A stretch of DNA of 64,000 nt from SMWC01 sp964466315 (GCA_964466315.1 CAYXNS010000005.1:1-64000); one strand, 5' to 3'. Shown: positions 35,629-44,458, counted from the first letter of the stretch. Numbers and translations: made by a program. Notes: a model not told the origin generated them from the sequence alone.

Positions 35629-35690
35629 GCGATGAGGGCGTCGCTCCCACGCCCTTCGATGATCTGCCATCGCTGCAGGAGCGGCCAAAA
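35629..35690. repeat. REP-like element with GCAGGAGCGGCC
   Basis: GATGAGGGCGTCGCTCCCACGCCC is followed by CGCTGCAGGAGCGGCC. The GTCGCTCC and GGAGCGGC parts form an imperfect inverted pair resembling REP elements of other gammaproteobacteria. Similar GGAGCGGCC boxes occur at 44432 and 55501. Confidence 0.45.
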
Positions 35691-35752
35691 AGAGGCCCCT
35701 TTCCAGAGATGATAAACTTGCGGCAAAGACCCGACTCCACAGAGGATGAACG

Positions 35753-36667
35753 ATGACATCCATGACCCGGCGGGAAGCGATCGCCGCGCTGTCGGCCGTG
35801 GGCGTCGCGGGGCTCAGCCCGGCACGCGCACTCGCGCAGGAGACGATGCCACTGCGTACCATTCCGAGCACGGGTGAGATGCTGCCCGTGGTCGGGCTCG
35901 GCTCGAGCAAGGTCGTTTCGCAGATAGCCGCTAACGGCACGGAGCCGGTGGCGGCCGTGCTTCGGGCGCTCGTCGCCAACGGCGGTGCCGTCGTCGATAC
36001 CTGGCCGCGTAATCCGGCGAACGACGCAGGCTTCGGCGAAGTCATCAACCTGCCCGATCTCCGAGACAAGCTGTTCGTCACGACCAAGATCGATCAGGTC
36101 GGCAAGGAAGCCGGCATCGCGCAGTTCAGACAGACGCAGGAACTCTACCAACGCGACACCCTCGACCTCGTACAGATTTTCAGCCTGACCGACCTCGACA
36201 CGCAATGGCTGAATCTCAAGGACTGGAAGGAAGAGGGTAGCGTACGTTACATCGGTGTGACGGTCTCACAGTATGAACGCTACGATCAGCTCATCGGGTT
36301 CCTCGGACGCGAGACGCCCGACTTCGTACAGATGAATTACTCGATCACGGAGCGGCGCGCAGAAGAACGGCTGCTGCCGATGGCTGCCGATATGGGGCTC
36401 GGCGTTCTCCTCAACAGGCCATTCATGAACGGCGCGTACTTCGGCCGGCTCGAGGGGCGACCGCTGCCCGAGTGGACGGCCGAGTTCGATTGCACGAGCT
36501 GGGCGCAATTCTCGCTGAAATACATCCTTGCGCATCCGACGATCACTACCGTATTCACGGAAACGAGTAACCCGGCCCACATGGAAGAAAACACACAGGC
36601 TTCGTTCGGCCGATTGCCGGATGCCACGTCACGCGCGAGAATGCGTGCGCTTATCGACGAGGTTTAA
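35753..36667 (+). CDS. Tat-exported aldo/keto reductase homologue lacking catalytic residues
   Basis: A 304-residue protein with a Tat signal (MTRREAIAALSAVGVAGLSP). The barrel is aldo/keto reductase-like (LPVVGLGSSKVV, LFVTTKIDQVGKEAG, EGSVRYIGVTVSQYERY, VQMNYSITERRAEERLLPMA). The usual catalytic Tyr (in YGxAE) is missing: the segment reads VVDTWPRNPANDAGFGEVIN. The catalytic His in QIHNLxD-type sequence is Phe (DLVQIFSLTD). The Lys (TTK) and Asp remain. It may bind but not reduce carbonyl substrates. Its stop overlaps the start of the DUF6152 gene by one base. Confidence 0.82.
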   Translation: MTSMTRREAIAALSAVGVAGLSPARALAQETMPLRTIPSTGEMLPVVGLGSSKVVSQIAANGTEPVAAVLRALVANGGAVVDTWPRNPANDAGFGEVINLPDLRDKLFVTTKIDQVGKEAGIAQFRQTQELYQRDTLDLVQIFSLTDLDTQWLNLKDWKEEGSVRYIGVTVSQYERYDQLIGFLGRETPDFVQMNYSITERRAEERLLPMAADMGLGVLLNRPFMNGAYFGRLEGRPLPEWTAEFDCTSWAQFSLKYILAHPTITTVFTETSNPAHMEENTQASFGRLPDATSRARMRALIDEV

Positions 36668-37710
36668 TGCTTATGCATTACACAAGGACATTGGCAGGCG
36701 CCGCATACATAACCCTGGTCGGGGCACCGGCTGTGACCAACGCCCATCATTCCAACGCACCGCATTACGACCGCGACCGGCCGATCACGATCGAAGGCAT
36801 CGTCGCGGAATTCGAGTTCGTTAATCCGCACGCGTTCCTGCACATCGCGGCCGTGGACGAGAACGGCCGGGAAGTCGTCTGGGCCTGCGAGCTGCAAACG
36901 GCGAATACCCTCAGGCGCCAGGGCTGGACAAGAGAGCAGTTCGTTCCCGGGCAGGAGTTCACCGTTTCAGGAGTTGCCGCCAAGCGAGATCCGCTCGGGT
37001 GTTCGTTCACGGGAGCCGTCATGGCCGACGGGACTATCGTTGGACGCGGCGGCGAAATCACCGTGTCGGGGGCTGTCGATGAAGCGGAACGTGTCGCTTA
37101 CCTCGACGGCGGTATCCCGAACCTCGCCGGACCCTGGATGCGCGACCGGCGCCGCAGGCAGGGCGGACCGGGGCCAGGCTCGGCGCTGCCGGGAGAAGAG
37201 CGCATGACGGCGGCCGGCCTGGCGGCTAACGAGACCTACGATGACCGTTTTGACGATCCCTCGTTCGAGTGCAGCGCGTCGAGCATCTCGCGCGCCTGGG
37301 GTGAGCCCGGAACACCGACCGACATCGAGCAAACGGAAGACAGCGTCGTCATCCGCCACGAGTACATGGATACGGTACGGACGATTCGCCTGGCCCGCGA
37401 GCACGAAGACAATCTGACGCCTCGGCCTTACGGGCACTCGATCGGCTGGTACGAAGGCTCGACGCTCGTCATCGATACGATCGGCTTCGAGTCCGGCGTG
37501 CTCACGCCGCACCCGGGCATACTGCACAGCGACGCATTGCATACTGTCGAGCGGATCACGGTCAACCCCGACGATCCCTCACTGGACCTCGAGTGGACGG
37601 CCGAGGATTCGAATTACTTCAAGGTGCCGGTCACGGGCAGCAATCACTACATCGAGTCGCTGCATCCCGTGACCGACTACGACTGCACGCCGGGGAAATC
37701 CAGCAGATAG
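36667..37710 (+). CDS. DUF6152 exported protein
   Basis: A 347-residue protein with signal peptide (GAAYITLVGAPAVTNAHHSN). The N-terminal DUF6152 domain is recognisable by AHHSNAPHYDRDRPITIEGI and EFEFVNPHAFLHIAAVDENG. The C-terminal part (IVIRHEYMDTVRTI-like strands, GHSIGWYEGSTLVIDTIGFE, ALHTVERITVNPDD) resembles the beta-rich domain common to exported proteins of Steroidobacter and sphingomonad relatives. Function unknown. The start codon overlaps the upstream stop as TAATG, so translational coupling with the aldo/keto reductase homologue is likely. Confidence 0.8.
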   Translation: MLMHYTRTLAGAAYITLVGAPAVTNAHHSNAPHYDRDRPITIEGIVAEFEFVNPHAFLHIAAVDENGREVVWACELQTANTLRRQGWTREQFVPGQEFTVSGVAAKRDPLGCSFTGAVMADGTIVGRGGEITVSGAVDEAERVAYLDGGIPNLAGPWMRDRRRRQGGPGPGSALPGEERMTAAGLAANETYDDRFDDPSFECSASSISRAWGEPGTPTDIEQTEDSVVIRHEYMDTVRTIRLAREHEDNLTPRPYGHSIGWYEGSTLVIDTIGFESGVLTPHPGILHSDALHTVERITVNPDDPSLDLEWTAEDSNYFKVPVTGSNHYIESLHPVTDYDCTPGKSSR

Positions 37711-38049
37711 AAGACGCGTTACGGCGCGAGCAGTGGCATGCTCTCGACTTGCCATGCCCAATGGCATGACGACACAATGAGTTCGGACTCTCTCAGTTTG
37801 GTTGGTACCGCTATAGGGGGCAGGTCGAGAGCCGCTGGTTGTTCTTTCAGCGTTCTCGTGATGATCGAAGATCGCATGGGTGGGATCAAGTGCTCAAGTG
37901 CCGCCTGGACGGGGCATTCGGAGTGCCGGAGAGCTTGATACGCCCGCTGAGCGCAGTTTAAAGTATTCTCTGGCATCGATCCGATAACAAGAGCGAACGG
38001 CCAGCAACCGACGCTTGTTCATAGCCGGGGGAGATAATGTTGAGACTGA
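37711..38049. other. Intergenic stretch with no supported gene
   Basis: About 340 bases without a convincing coding frame. A minus-strand frame at 37719-37976 (LPPIAVPTKLRESELIVSSC near its end) could be the tail of a decayed regulator, but it is too short to judge. Confidence 0.5.
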
Positions 38050-38359
38050 CGACCACGATCGGTACAGCCGCCCACTGGCGGCACAAAGGGAACGACCGCC
38101 AACCACATAGGCTTCTCCGTGCCTGACCTTCACACAACGCTGGCCGAGATTAGAGACGCGGGTTACTCCATAGCGACTCGGGAAGAACTGCCGCCCGCAT
38201 TCGACGTTGTCGACGACATCGCATATCGCGGATCCCGGGATCAACATCGCCTTCGATCGCCCGTATACGGTCATCAAGGGGTGCGGCATCACGCGCGCAT
38301 ATCTAACGGACCCGTGGGGCGCGTATATCGAGTTGACCGAGAGTCTAGACAATCATTAG
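38050..38359 (+). pseudogene. VOC/glyoxalase-family remnant with a frameshift
   Basis: One frame reads NHIGFSVPDLHTTLAEIRDA, then GYSIATREELPPAF. The adjacent frame continues PGINIAFDRPYTVIKGCGIT, then DPWGAYIELTESLDNH and stop. Together they make a VOC-type C-terminal domain; the shift is near 38225-38240. The N-terminal half of the fold is missing, with a stop at 38047. A truncated, frameshifted gene rather than an active enzyme. Confidence 0.65.
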
Positions 38360-38396
38360 GAACTGAACACTGGATAAAGAGAACTGAGAGGTCAGC

Positions 38397-38558
38397 ATGA
38401 ACAACACCCTGAAACTCTCCAGCGCAATCATCGCAGGCACACTCGTCGAGCCATTCGTCTGGGACGCCTACTTCATCTGGAAGCCGGGCGAGCAGATCAA
38501 CCCTTACGAGTGCACGCTCGAGGAGTGGGCTTCGCCCGAAAACACACTCACAAACTGA
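38397..38558 (+). CDS. Small 53-residue protein, unknown
   Basis: ATG 38397 is preceded by GAGAGG at good spacing. The product (MNNTLKLSSAIIAGTLVEPF, VWDAYFIWKPGEQINPYECT, LEEWASPENTLTN) has no signal anchor of full length and no recognised family. The tail WKPGEQINPYECTLEEW looks conserved in character, so it may be a real small protein or a fragment of a longer one, as several neighbours are remnants. Confidence 0.4.
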   Translation: MNNTLKLSSAIIAGTLVEPFVWDAYFIWKPGEQINPYECTLEEWASPENTLTN

Positions 38559-38579
38559 TCTCGTTTGGCCGCTACCGAC

Positions 38580-39062
38580 GTGTCAAAACTCTCGCTGCGT
38601 CCCGCCGAAGAGCGGGACGTTGGCGTGATCCTCGACTTTATTAGAGAACTGGCAGATTACGAACGCCTGTCGCACGAGGTCGTCACGACCGAGGCGTTGC
38701 TGGCCCAGCACTTATTCGGCGAGCGCCCCCTCGCCGAGTCAATCATCGCCGAATACGAAGGCGCGCCCGCGGGGTTCGCGTTGTTCTTTCACTCTTTCTC
38801 GACGTTTATCGGAAAGCCCGGGCTTTACCTCGAGGATCTTTACGTCACGCCCGACTTGAGAGGTCGAGGTATCGGCAAGGCGTTGCTCAAGCATCTCGCG
38901 CAGCTCGCACTCGAGCGCGATTGCGGCCGGGTCGAATGGGCCGTGCTCGATTGGAACGAACCCGCGATCAAGTTCTACGAGGCCATCGGCGCGGCGGCGC
39001 TGACGGAGTGGAACACGTACCGCCTCGCGGGATCGGCGTTACGCAAATTTGTCGGCGACTGA
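38580..39062 (+). CDS. GNAT-family N-acetyltransferase
   Basis: A 160-residue acetyltransferase starting at GTG 38580 (TTG 38565 would add five residues). The fold is complete: LSLRPAEERDVGVILDFIRE, FFHSFSTFIGKPGLYLEDLY, VTPDLRGRGIGKALLKHLAQ with the acetyl-CoA R/QxxGxG/A loop, and WAVLDWNEPAIKFYEAIGA. The sequence resembles the diamine/thialysine (SSAT-like) acetyltransferase branch. A strong hairpin follows 16 bases after the stop. Confidence 0.9.
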   Translation: MSKLSLRPAEERDVGVILDFIRELADYERLSHEVVTTEALLAQHLFGERPLAESIIAEYEGAPAGFALFFHSFSTFIGKPGLYLEDLYVTPDLRGRGIGKALLKHLAQLALERDCGRVEWAVLDWNEPAIKFYEAIGAAALTEWNTYRLAGSALRKFVGD

Positions 39063-39078
39063 CTTGCGGCGAAAAAAG

Positions 39079-39117
39079 GGGCCAGATCCCTTTTTCGGTG
39101 AAAAAGGGATCTGGCCC
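39079..39117. repeat. Inverted double copy of the palindromic element, perfect 18-base stem
   Basis: GGGCCAGATCCCTTTTTC at 39079-39096 pairs perfectly with GAAAAAGGGATCTGGCCC at 39100-39117 across a GGT loop. Each arm is itself a version of the family core (copy 5). It lies between the GNAT gene and the SLC13-type carrier and would form a very stable terminator-like RNA hairpin in either direction. Confidence 0.85.
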
Positions 39118-39239
39118 TAATTATTTCACGTAGCTTTCTGCGAGCGACAAGGTCGATTAGAATTCTTCTCAAAGAGTTGGTCGACCTTCGCTCCACGCAC
39201 AGCGCCGGCCGAGTCACATAGTTTATAAGCGAGCTTAAC

Positions 39240-41603
39240 TTGACGCTTCAAATCGGCCTCGTTCTCGCCATCCTAGTTGTGTCGCTGATGCTATTTGTCA
39301 GCGAAAAGCTCCGGATGGACCTCATCGCACTCATGGTGCTCGGAACGCTCGTCTTGACGGGCCTCGTGACGCCTCCCGAAGCCGTAGCGGGATTCTCTAA
39401 TGCGGCCGTGATCGCCGTCTGGGCCATGTTTATTTTAAGCGACGGCTTAACTCGCACGGGAATCGCCAACGTTATCGGCCATAACGTGCTGTGGCTCGCC
39501 GGTCGGAACGAATCCCGCATGATTGTTGTCATCATGCTCACAGCGGGGACGCTCTCGGCTTTCATGAACAATATCGGCGTCGCCGCATTGATGCTGCCCG
39601 TCGTGATCGATATCGCGCGACGCACGCGGATTCCCGCGTCACGACTGCTCATGCCGTTGGCCTACGGCAGCCTGCTCGGCGGCCTGACCACGATGATCGG
39701 AACGCCGCCGAACCTGCTCATCAGCAGCTCCCTGGAAGCAGCCGGCGAGGCAACATTCGGCCTGTTCGACTTCACGCCGATCGGCGGCGGTGTGCTCATC
39801 GCCGGGACGGCCTTCGTTGCGTTATTCGGCAGACATCTTCTTCCCCGCAAAAAACCCGAGGGAGAGCTGCAAAGGCACAGTCAACGCAATCTGCGCACCC
39901 AGTACGGCCTGCAGTCACGTGCGTTCGAGATGCGCGTGCCGGAAGACTCGATACTCGTCGGCAAGACGCTGAGCCAGAGCCGAATCGGCGTTGCCACAGG
40001 TCTTATCGTGCTCGCACTCGAGCGCAGCCGCGACACCGAAATCATGCCTTCCCGGCAAGCCGTGCTGCAGGGTAACGACAAGCTGCTCATACAGGGTCGA
40101 CTCGATCGCTTTCACGAGTTCCAGCGGTGGAGCGAGCTTGTCATCGAACGCGAGGCGCCGGTGCTGCAGCGCCTCATGGCCGGACAGGTCAAGCTTGTCG
40201 AGGTCGCCGTCGAGGAGAACTCCCCGCTGGTCGCTGAGCTGTTGCACCACTCCGAGTTCCGCAAACGCTACGGCGCCAACGTTCTGGCTATTCGCCGTGA
40301 CAAGCTCGTCCGCCGCGCCAACCTCGCTCACGTACCGTTGCGCAGAGGCGATGTACTACTGTTGCAGGCGAGCCCCGATACGGTAGAGGAAATCAAGCGT
40401 TCGCCCGAGTTCGCCGACTGCCGCGAGGTCGATGAGGAGGAGCTCAGCGATGTCTACCGGCTACAGGAGAGAATCTTCGTCGTGCGCGTGCCGCGTGAGT
40501 CGCCGCTAGCAGGCGACACGTTGATGCGCAACCGGCTCGGCGATGCCTTCGATTTCCGCCTGCTGGCGCTGTTTAGAGAGGGCGAACTCAAGATCATGCC
40601 CGAGCCCGACCAGTCGTTGAAGGGTGGCGACTTGTTATTGATCCAGGGCCGGGAAGAAGATCTCGACGTCCTGCGCGGACTCCAGGAACTCGAGGTCGAA
40701 CGAGGTGCACAACCAAATCTCAACACACTCGAGTCCGAACGCTTGAGCTTGCTCGAAGCCACGCTCGACCCGCGCTCGGCGCTGGCCGGGCAGCCGCTGT
40801 CGGAGTTCAGCTTCCGCGAAAAGTACGGTCTCGAGCTCGTGGCCGTATGGCGAAACGGCGAGGCGATTCGCACGAACCTCGATCAGCTCGTGCTGCAACT
40901 CGGTGATGCGCTGCTGCTGCTCGGCCCAAGGCAGAGACTCGCCGTACTTGAGCGGGACCCGGAATTTCTCGTCCTCACACCCGTGACGCAGAAACCCATC
41001 GATACCACGAAGGCGCCACTCGCAGGCGGAATCATGCTCGCTGTCGTCTCTTCGGTGCTGATCGGGTGGCTGCCGATCTACATCGCGGCGATGATCGGCG
41101 CGACGCTCATGGTGGTGACTCGCTGTCTGAGTATGGAAGACGCATATCGTGCCATCGATTGGCGCTCGATCTTTCTGATCGCGGGTATGCTGCCGCTCGG
41201 TACCGCGATGCAGCAGACCGGCGCCGCACAGTTTCTTGCCGAGCAAACGATGAATGTCCTGGGGCCATTCGGGCCATGGTGGGTAATCGGCGGACTCTAT
41301 TTGATTACGGCGGCCGGCACGATGATCATTCCGACGGCCGCCCTGGTCGTCCTGATGTCGCCGATCGTGCTCTCCGCCAGCGCCGACCTCGGCATCGCAC
41401 CGCAAACAGCCATGATGGCCGTCGCCATGGCGGCCTCGGCGAGCTTCACGAGTCCGATCTCGCACCCGGCGAATATTCTCATCATGGGCCCCGGCGGTTA
41501 CCGCTTCGTCGATTATTTGAAGGTCGGGCTGCCGTTGACTGTCGTGGTCTTCGTATCCGTGATGGTCTTGCTGCCGATCTTCTGGCCGCTTGCCTCTCCG
41601 TAA
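39240..41603 (+). CDS. SLC13/DASS-type carrier with four RCK_C (TrkA-C) domains
   Basis: A 787-residue inner-membrane carrier beginning at TTG 39240; the first helix (LAILVVSLMLFVSEKL) starts four residues later, supporting this start. N-terminal helices (1-205) and C-terminal helices (590-787) form the carrier; the signature loops are FMNNIGVAALMLPVVIDIAR and GTPPNLLISSSLEAAG. Between them four RCK_C domains occur at about 226-300, 317-390, 411-480 and 503-575. Most relatives have two. Sulfate, dicarboxylate or other anions are possible substrates. Confidence 0.9.
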   Translation: MTLQIGLVLAILVVSLMLFVSEKLRMDLIALMVLGTLVLTGLVTPPEAVAGFSNAAVIAVWAMFILSDGLTRTGIANVIGHNVLWLAGRNESRMIVVIMLTAGTLSAFMNNIGVAALMLPVVIDIARRTRIPASRLLMPLAYGSLLGGLTTMIGTPPNLLISSSLEAAGEATFGLFDFTPIGGGVLIAGTAFVALFGRHLLPRKKPEGELQRHSQRNLRTQYGLQSRAFEMRVPEDSILVGKTLSQSRIGVATGLIVLALERSRDTEIMPSRQAVLQGNDKLLIQGRLDRFHEFQRWSELVIEREAPVLQRLMAGQVKLVEVAVEENSPLVAELLHHSEFRKRYGANVLAIRRDKLVRRANLAHVPLRRGDVLLLQASPDTVEEIKRSPEFADCREVDEEELSDVYRLQERIFVVRVPRESPLAGDTLMRNRLGDAFDFRLLALFREGELKIMPEPDQSLKGGDLLLIQGREEDLDVLRGLQELEVERGAQPNLNTLESERLSLLEATLDPRSALAGQPLSEFSFREKYGLELVAVWRNGEAIRTNLDQLVLQLGDALLLLGPRQRLAVLERDPEFLVLTPVTQKPIDTTKAPLAGGIMLAVVSSVLIGWLPIYIAAMIGATLMVVTRCLSMEDAYRAIDWRSIFLIAGMLPLGTAMQQTGAAQFLAEQTMNVLGPFGPWWVIGGLYLITAAGTMIIPTAALVVLMSPIVLSASADLGIAPQTAMMAVAMAASASFTSPISHPANILIMGPGGYRFVDYLKVGLPLTVVVFVSVMVLLPIFWPLASP

Positions 41604-42041
41604 CCCTCGCCGGCGGTCTCGGTCAGCCGCACGGTTAGAGCCCTCAGAAGCTTGCCGCAGTGACCCTCTATTTCGCTATGCCAATGACGCCTGTTCAGAT
41701 AAGCGGGGCCGTTGAGTTCGTAACCCGCATCGAGCAGGACCAGCGATCCGCTGTCGAGCGGCTCGAGGCCGCCATCGGAGCCGAAGCCAAACGCGGCACG
41801 GCGGATCGAACAGGCTCTCATATAGAGTCAGGACCACGGGGCGAAGGCATTCGACGACCCGGCCACGCCGGATGACCGAACCACGACGCTGGACATAGAG
41901 CTGACCGATGTGGGGTAACCCACCCGGCTCGGCCAACCAATCACCCGAAGCCCAGCGGCTCGTCGTGAGCATCTTCACGAGCGCCGAGAACACATCGGTG
42001 ATCGGCGCAGCAAGCCTCGCCTCATGTCGTTGCCGAAACAC
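41513..42041 (-). pseudogene. SRPBCC-family protein with a frameshift
   Basis: GTG 42041 follows GGAGAAGGG. The first frame reads FRQRHEARLAAPITDVFSAL, ASGDWLAEPGGLPHIGQLYV and LYESLFDPPCRVWLRLRW. It then fails at about 41762-41775, where the next frame gives LEPLDSGSLVLLDAGYELNG, then PAYLNRRHWHSEIEGHCGKL. Joined, these make a complete SRPBCC/START-type lipid- or ligand-binding fold. A one-base indel, real or from sequencing, separates the parts. The 3' end overlaps the SLC13-type gene by about 90 bases on the other strand. Confidence 0.7.
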
Positions 42042-42165
42042 AGCCCTTCTCCCTGACGACTTCCCTATCGTCCTAGGAGAACCAACTTAGCGTTGCCACA
42101 TCCGGGCGACCAGTCGCTTAACCGGTCGATAACTGCGGAAACGGCGCTCCGAAAAAACAGGCGGC

Positions 42166-43140
42166 TTACGGCAGGAGTATGGTCGAGCCCGTCGTGCGCC
42201 GACCTTCGAGCGCCCGGTGTGCGTCGGCCGCATCTGCCAACGCAAAGCGCTGACCGATCTCGATCTTGATCTGCCCGCCGCCGACGAGCCCCATAAGCTC
42301 AGAAGCGCCCCATTCGAGATCCTCGCGGGTCGCAATGTAATTCGGTAGCGCGGGACGCGTGACGTAGAGCGATCCCCGCTTTACCAGTTCGAGCAACGGC
42401 AGACAGTCCACAGCACCCGACGCGTTACCGAAACTCACGAGTAAGCCGCGTGACCTGAGGCAGTCGAGAGAGGTATAGAGCGTGTCCTTGCCGACGGGAT
42501 CGTACACCACGGGAACACCGTCGCCATTCGTGAGTTCTCTGACGCTCGTGACGATGTCGCTGTCGGAGAGAAAGACTTCCTCGCAGCCATGAGCAAGTGC
42601 GAGTTCTCGTTTTTCGTCCGTACTCACGATACCGATGACTCTGGCGCCGAGATGTTTAGCCCATTGCGAGGCGATCGTGCCAACTCCTCCAGCCGCTGCG
42701 TAAAGCAGGATCCAGTCGCCGGACTGGACTTCATAGGTGCGCCGGAGCAGATACCAGGATGTGAGTCCCTTCAGCATCATCGCCGCTGCCGTCTCGTCCT
42801 CGACGTCATCCGGCAACTTCAGCAGGTGCTTCGCATCCATGACGCATTCTTCGGAGTAGGACTGCGGAGGTGAAGCGTAGGCATAGGTCACGCGATCGCC
42901 TGGCGCAACATGCTCGACACCCTCGCCAACGGAAACAACGGTGCCGGCCGCTTCGCCACCCAGGCCGCTCGGCAACTGAACAGGATATAGTCCTGTCCGG
43001 ATGTGGGTGTCGATGTAGTTCACGCCGATAGCCGTATGCACGACCCGCGCCTGCCCCGGCCCAGGGTCCCCGACTTCTACTTCCACGAACTCCGAATTCT
43101 CGGGACCGCCGAACTCATTTATTCTTATCGCATGTGTCAT
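42166..43140 (-). CDS. qor: NADPH:quinone oxidoreductase (QorA-type zinc-free MDR)
   Basis: A 324-residue medium-chain reductase. Blocks: GVNYIDTHIRTGLYPVQLPS, GLGGEAAGTVVSVGEGVEHV, VAPGDRVTYAYASPPQSYSE and the NADPH-binding loop LYAAAGGVGTIASQWAKHLG. There are no structural-zinc cysteines, as usual for QorA. It reduces quinones or enones. Divergent from the ferredoxin-reductase-like gene with 78 bases between the start codons. Confidence 0.94.
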   Translation of the reverse strand: MTHAIRINEFGGPENSEFVEVEVGDPGPGQARVVHTAIGVNYIDTHIRTGLYPVQLPSGLGGEAAGTVVSVGEGVEHVAPGDRVTYAYASPPQSYSEECVMDAKHLLKLPDDVEDETAAAMMLKGLTSWYLLRRTYEVQSGDWILLYAAAGGVGTIASQWAKHLGARVIGIVSTDEKRELALAHGCEEVFLSDSDIVTSVRELTNGDGVPVVYDPVGKDTLYTSLDCLRSRGLLVSFGNASGAVDCLPLLELVKRGSLYVTRPALPNYIATREDLEWGASELMGLVGGGQIKIEIGQRFALADAADAHRALEGRRTTGSTILLP

Positions 43141-43218
43141 TTCCGTCCTCTCGCAATATCAGCTGCACCTTGAGCAACTACGTACCGATCTCATCGAGCG
43201 GCAACGATACAATATCCT

Positions 43219-44433
43219 ATGCCCGAACACTTCATCATCATTGGCGGCGGCCAAGCTGCAGCGCAGGCTGTACAGACGCTGCGCCAGAATAGGTTCGACG
43301 GCCGCGTCACGATTGTCGGCGAGGAACAGCCGCTACCCTATCAACGCCCGCCCCTGTCGAAGAAATACCTGGCCGGAAAACTCACTGCAGAGCGTTTGGC
43401 GTTTCGGCCCGAAAAGTACTACGAGGACGGCAACGTCACCCTGGAACTCGGCGTACGCGCGGAACTCATAGAGCCTTCGGCTCAACGCATCCAACTCGGC
43501 GACGGCCGGGTTCTCGACTACGACGGACTCATGCTCGCTACCGGCAGCCGCGTCCTGCGGCTCGACATCCCCGGATCGGAACTCGACGGAATTCACTACG
43601 TTCGAACGATCGCCGATGCTGATGCCATCCGCGCGGAACTCCTGCCCGGGAAACGGCTCGTGATAGTCGGCGCGGGCTACATCGGGCTGGAAGTCGCCTC
43701 GATTGCCGCCGGGCTTGGTGTCGGCGTAACCGTACTCGAGGCAGCGGATCGCGTCATGACGCGCGTTGTCTGCCCCGAGATCGCGGCGTTCTACCACGAT
43801 TATCACAGCAACGCCGGAGTTAAGCTTTATTACGGTACGAGTATCACGGCATTCCGCGGTCAAGATCGTGTCGACGAGGTCGAGACGATCGCCGGCCAGC
43901 GGTTCGAGTGTGACCTCGTCGTCGCCGGTATCGGCATCGAACCGCAGGTGGAACTGGCGAAAGCAGCCGGTCTATATTGCGACGATGGCATACATGTCGA
44001 TGATTATGCGCGAACGGCGGATCCGCATATCGTCGCGGCGGGCGACTGTGTGAATCGTCTGTGTCCGTTTACCGGCCGCCGAATCCGACTCGAGTCCGTG
44101 CACAACGCGGTCGAGCAGGCGAAGACCGCTGCGCTGAGTCTATTGGGGGAATCTCATGCATACGCACAGGTGCCGTGGTTCTGGTCCGATCAGTTCGATC
44201 TGAAACTTCAGATCGCCGGACTCTCGGGAGACCATGATCGAGTTGTCGTTCGAGGCAATCCTGACGACGCCAGTTTTTCGGCGTTTTATCTCAGAAGCGG
44301 AAAACTTATCGCCGTAGATGCCGTTAATTCGCCCAGAGATTTCATGGCGGGCAAGCAGCTCATCGCGGCCGAGACGGTCGTCGATGTGGGGCAGTTGGCG
44401 GATTCCACCACGACTTTGTTCGATCTCATTTAG
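43219..44433 (+). CDS. FAD-dependent ferredoxin reductase (ThcD/CamA-like)
   Basis: A 404-residue flavoprotein: FAD-binding motif IIIGGGQAAAQAVQTLR, LPYQRPPLSKKYLAGKL, NAD-binding motif LVIVGAGYIGLEVASIAAGL, and the second FAD site IVAAGDCVN with the C-terminal reductase domain (QVPWFWSDQFDLKLQIAG). This is the branch that feeds cytochrome P450s and ring-hydroxylating dioxygenases through a ferredoxin. No ferredoxin or oxygenase gene is adjacent. Its stop sits at the start of a TAGGAGCGGCC box. Confidence 0.93.
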   Translation: MPEHFIIIGGGQAAAQAVQTLRQNRFDGRVTIVGEEQPLPYQRPPLSKKYLAGKLTAERLAFRPEKYYEDGNVTLELGVRAELIEPSAQRIQLGDGRVLDYDGLMLATGSRVLRLDIPGSELDGIHYVRTIADADAIRAELLPGKRLVIVGAGYIGLEVASIAAGLGVGVTVLEAADRVMTRVVCPEIAAFYHDYHSNAGVKLYYGTSITAFRGQDRVDEVETIAGQRFECDLVVAGIGIEPQVELAKAAGLYCDDGIHVDDYARTADPHIVAAGDCVNRLCPFTGRRIRLESVHNAVEQAKTAALSLLGESHAYAQVPWFWSDQFDLKLQIAGLSGDHDRVVVRGNPDDASFSAFYLRSGKLIAVDAVNSPRDFMAGKQLIAAETVVDVGQLADSTTTLFDLI

Positions 44434-44458
44434 GAGCGGCCGCAAAAAAAAGCGATCC

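Noticed and set aside
35016..35759. 247-residue minus-strand open frame over the sulfotransferase remnant
   Set aside because: No recognisable domain; the plus strand carries a clear sulfotransferase sequence.
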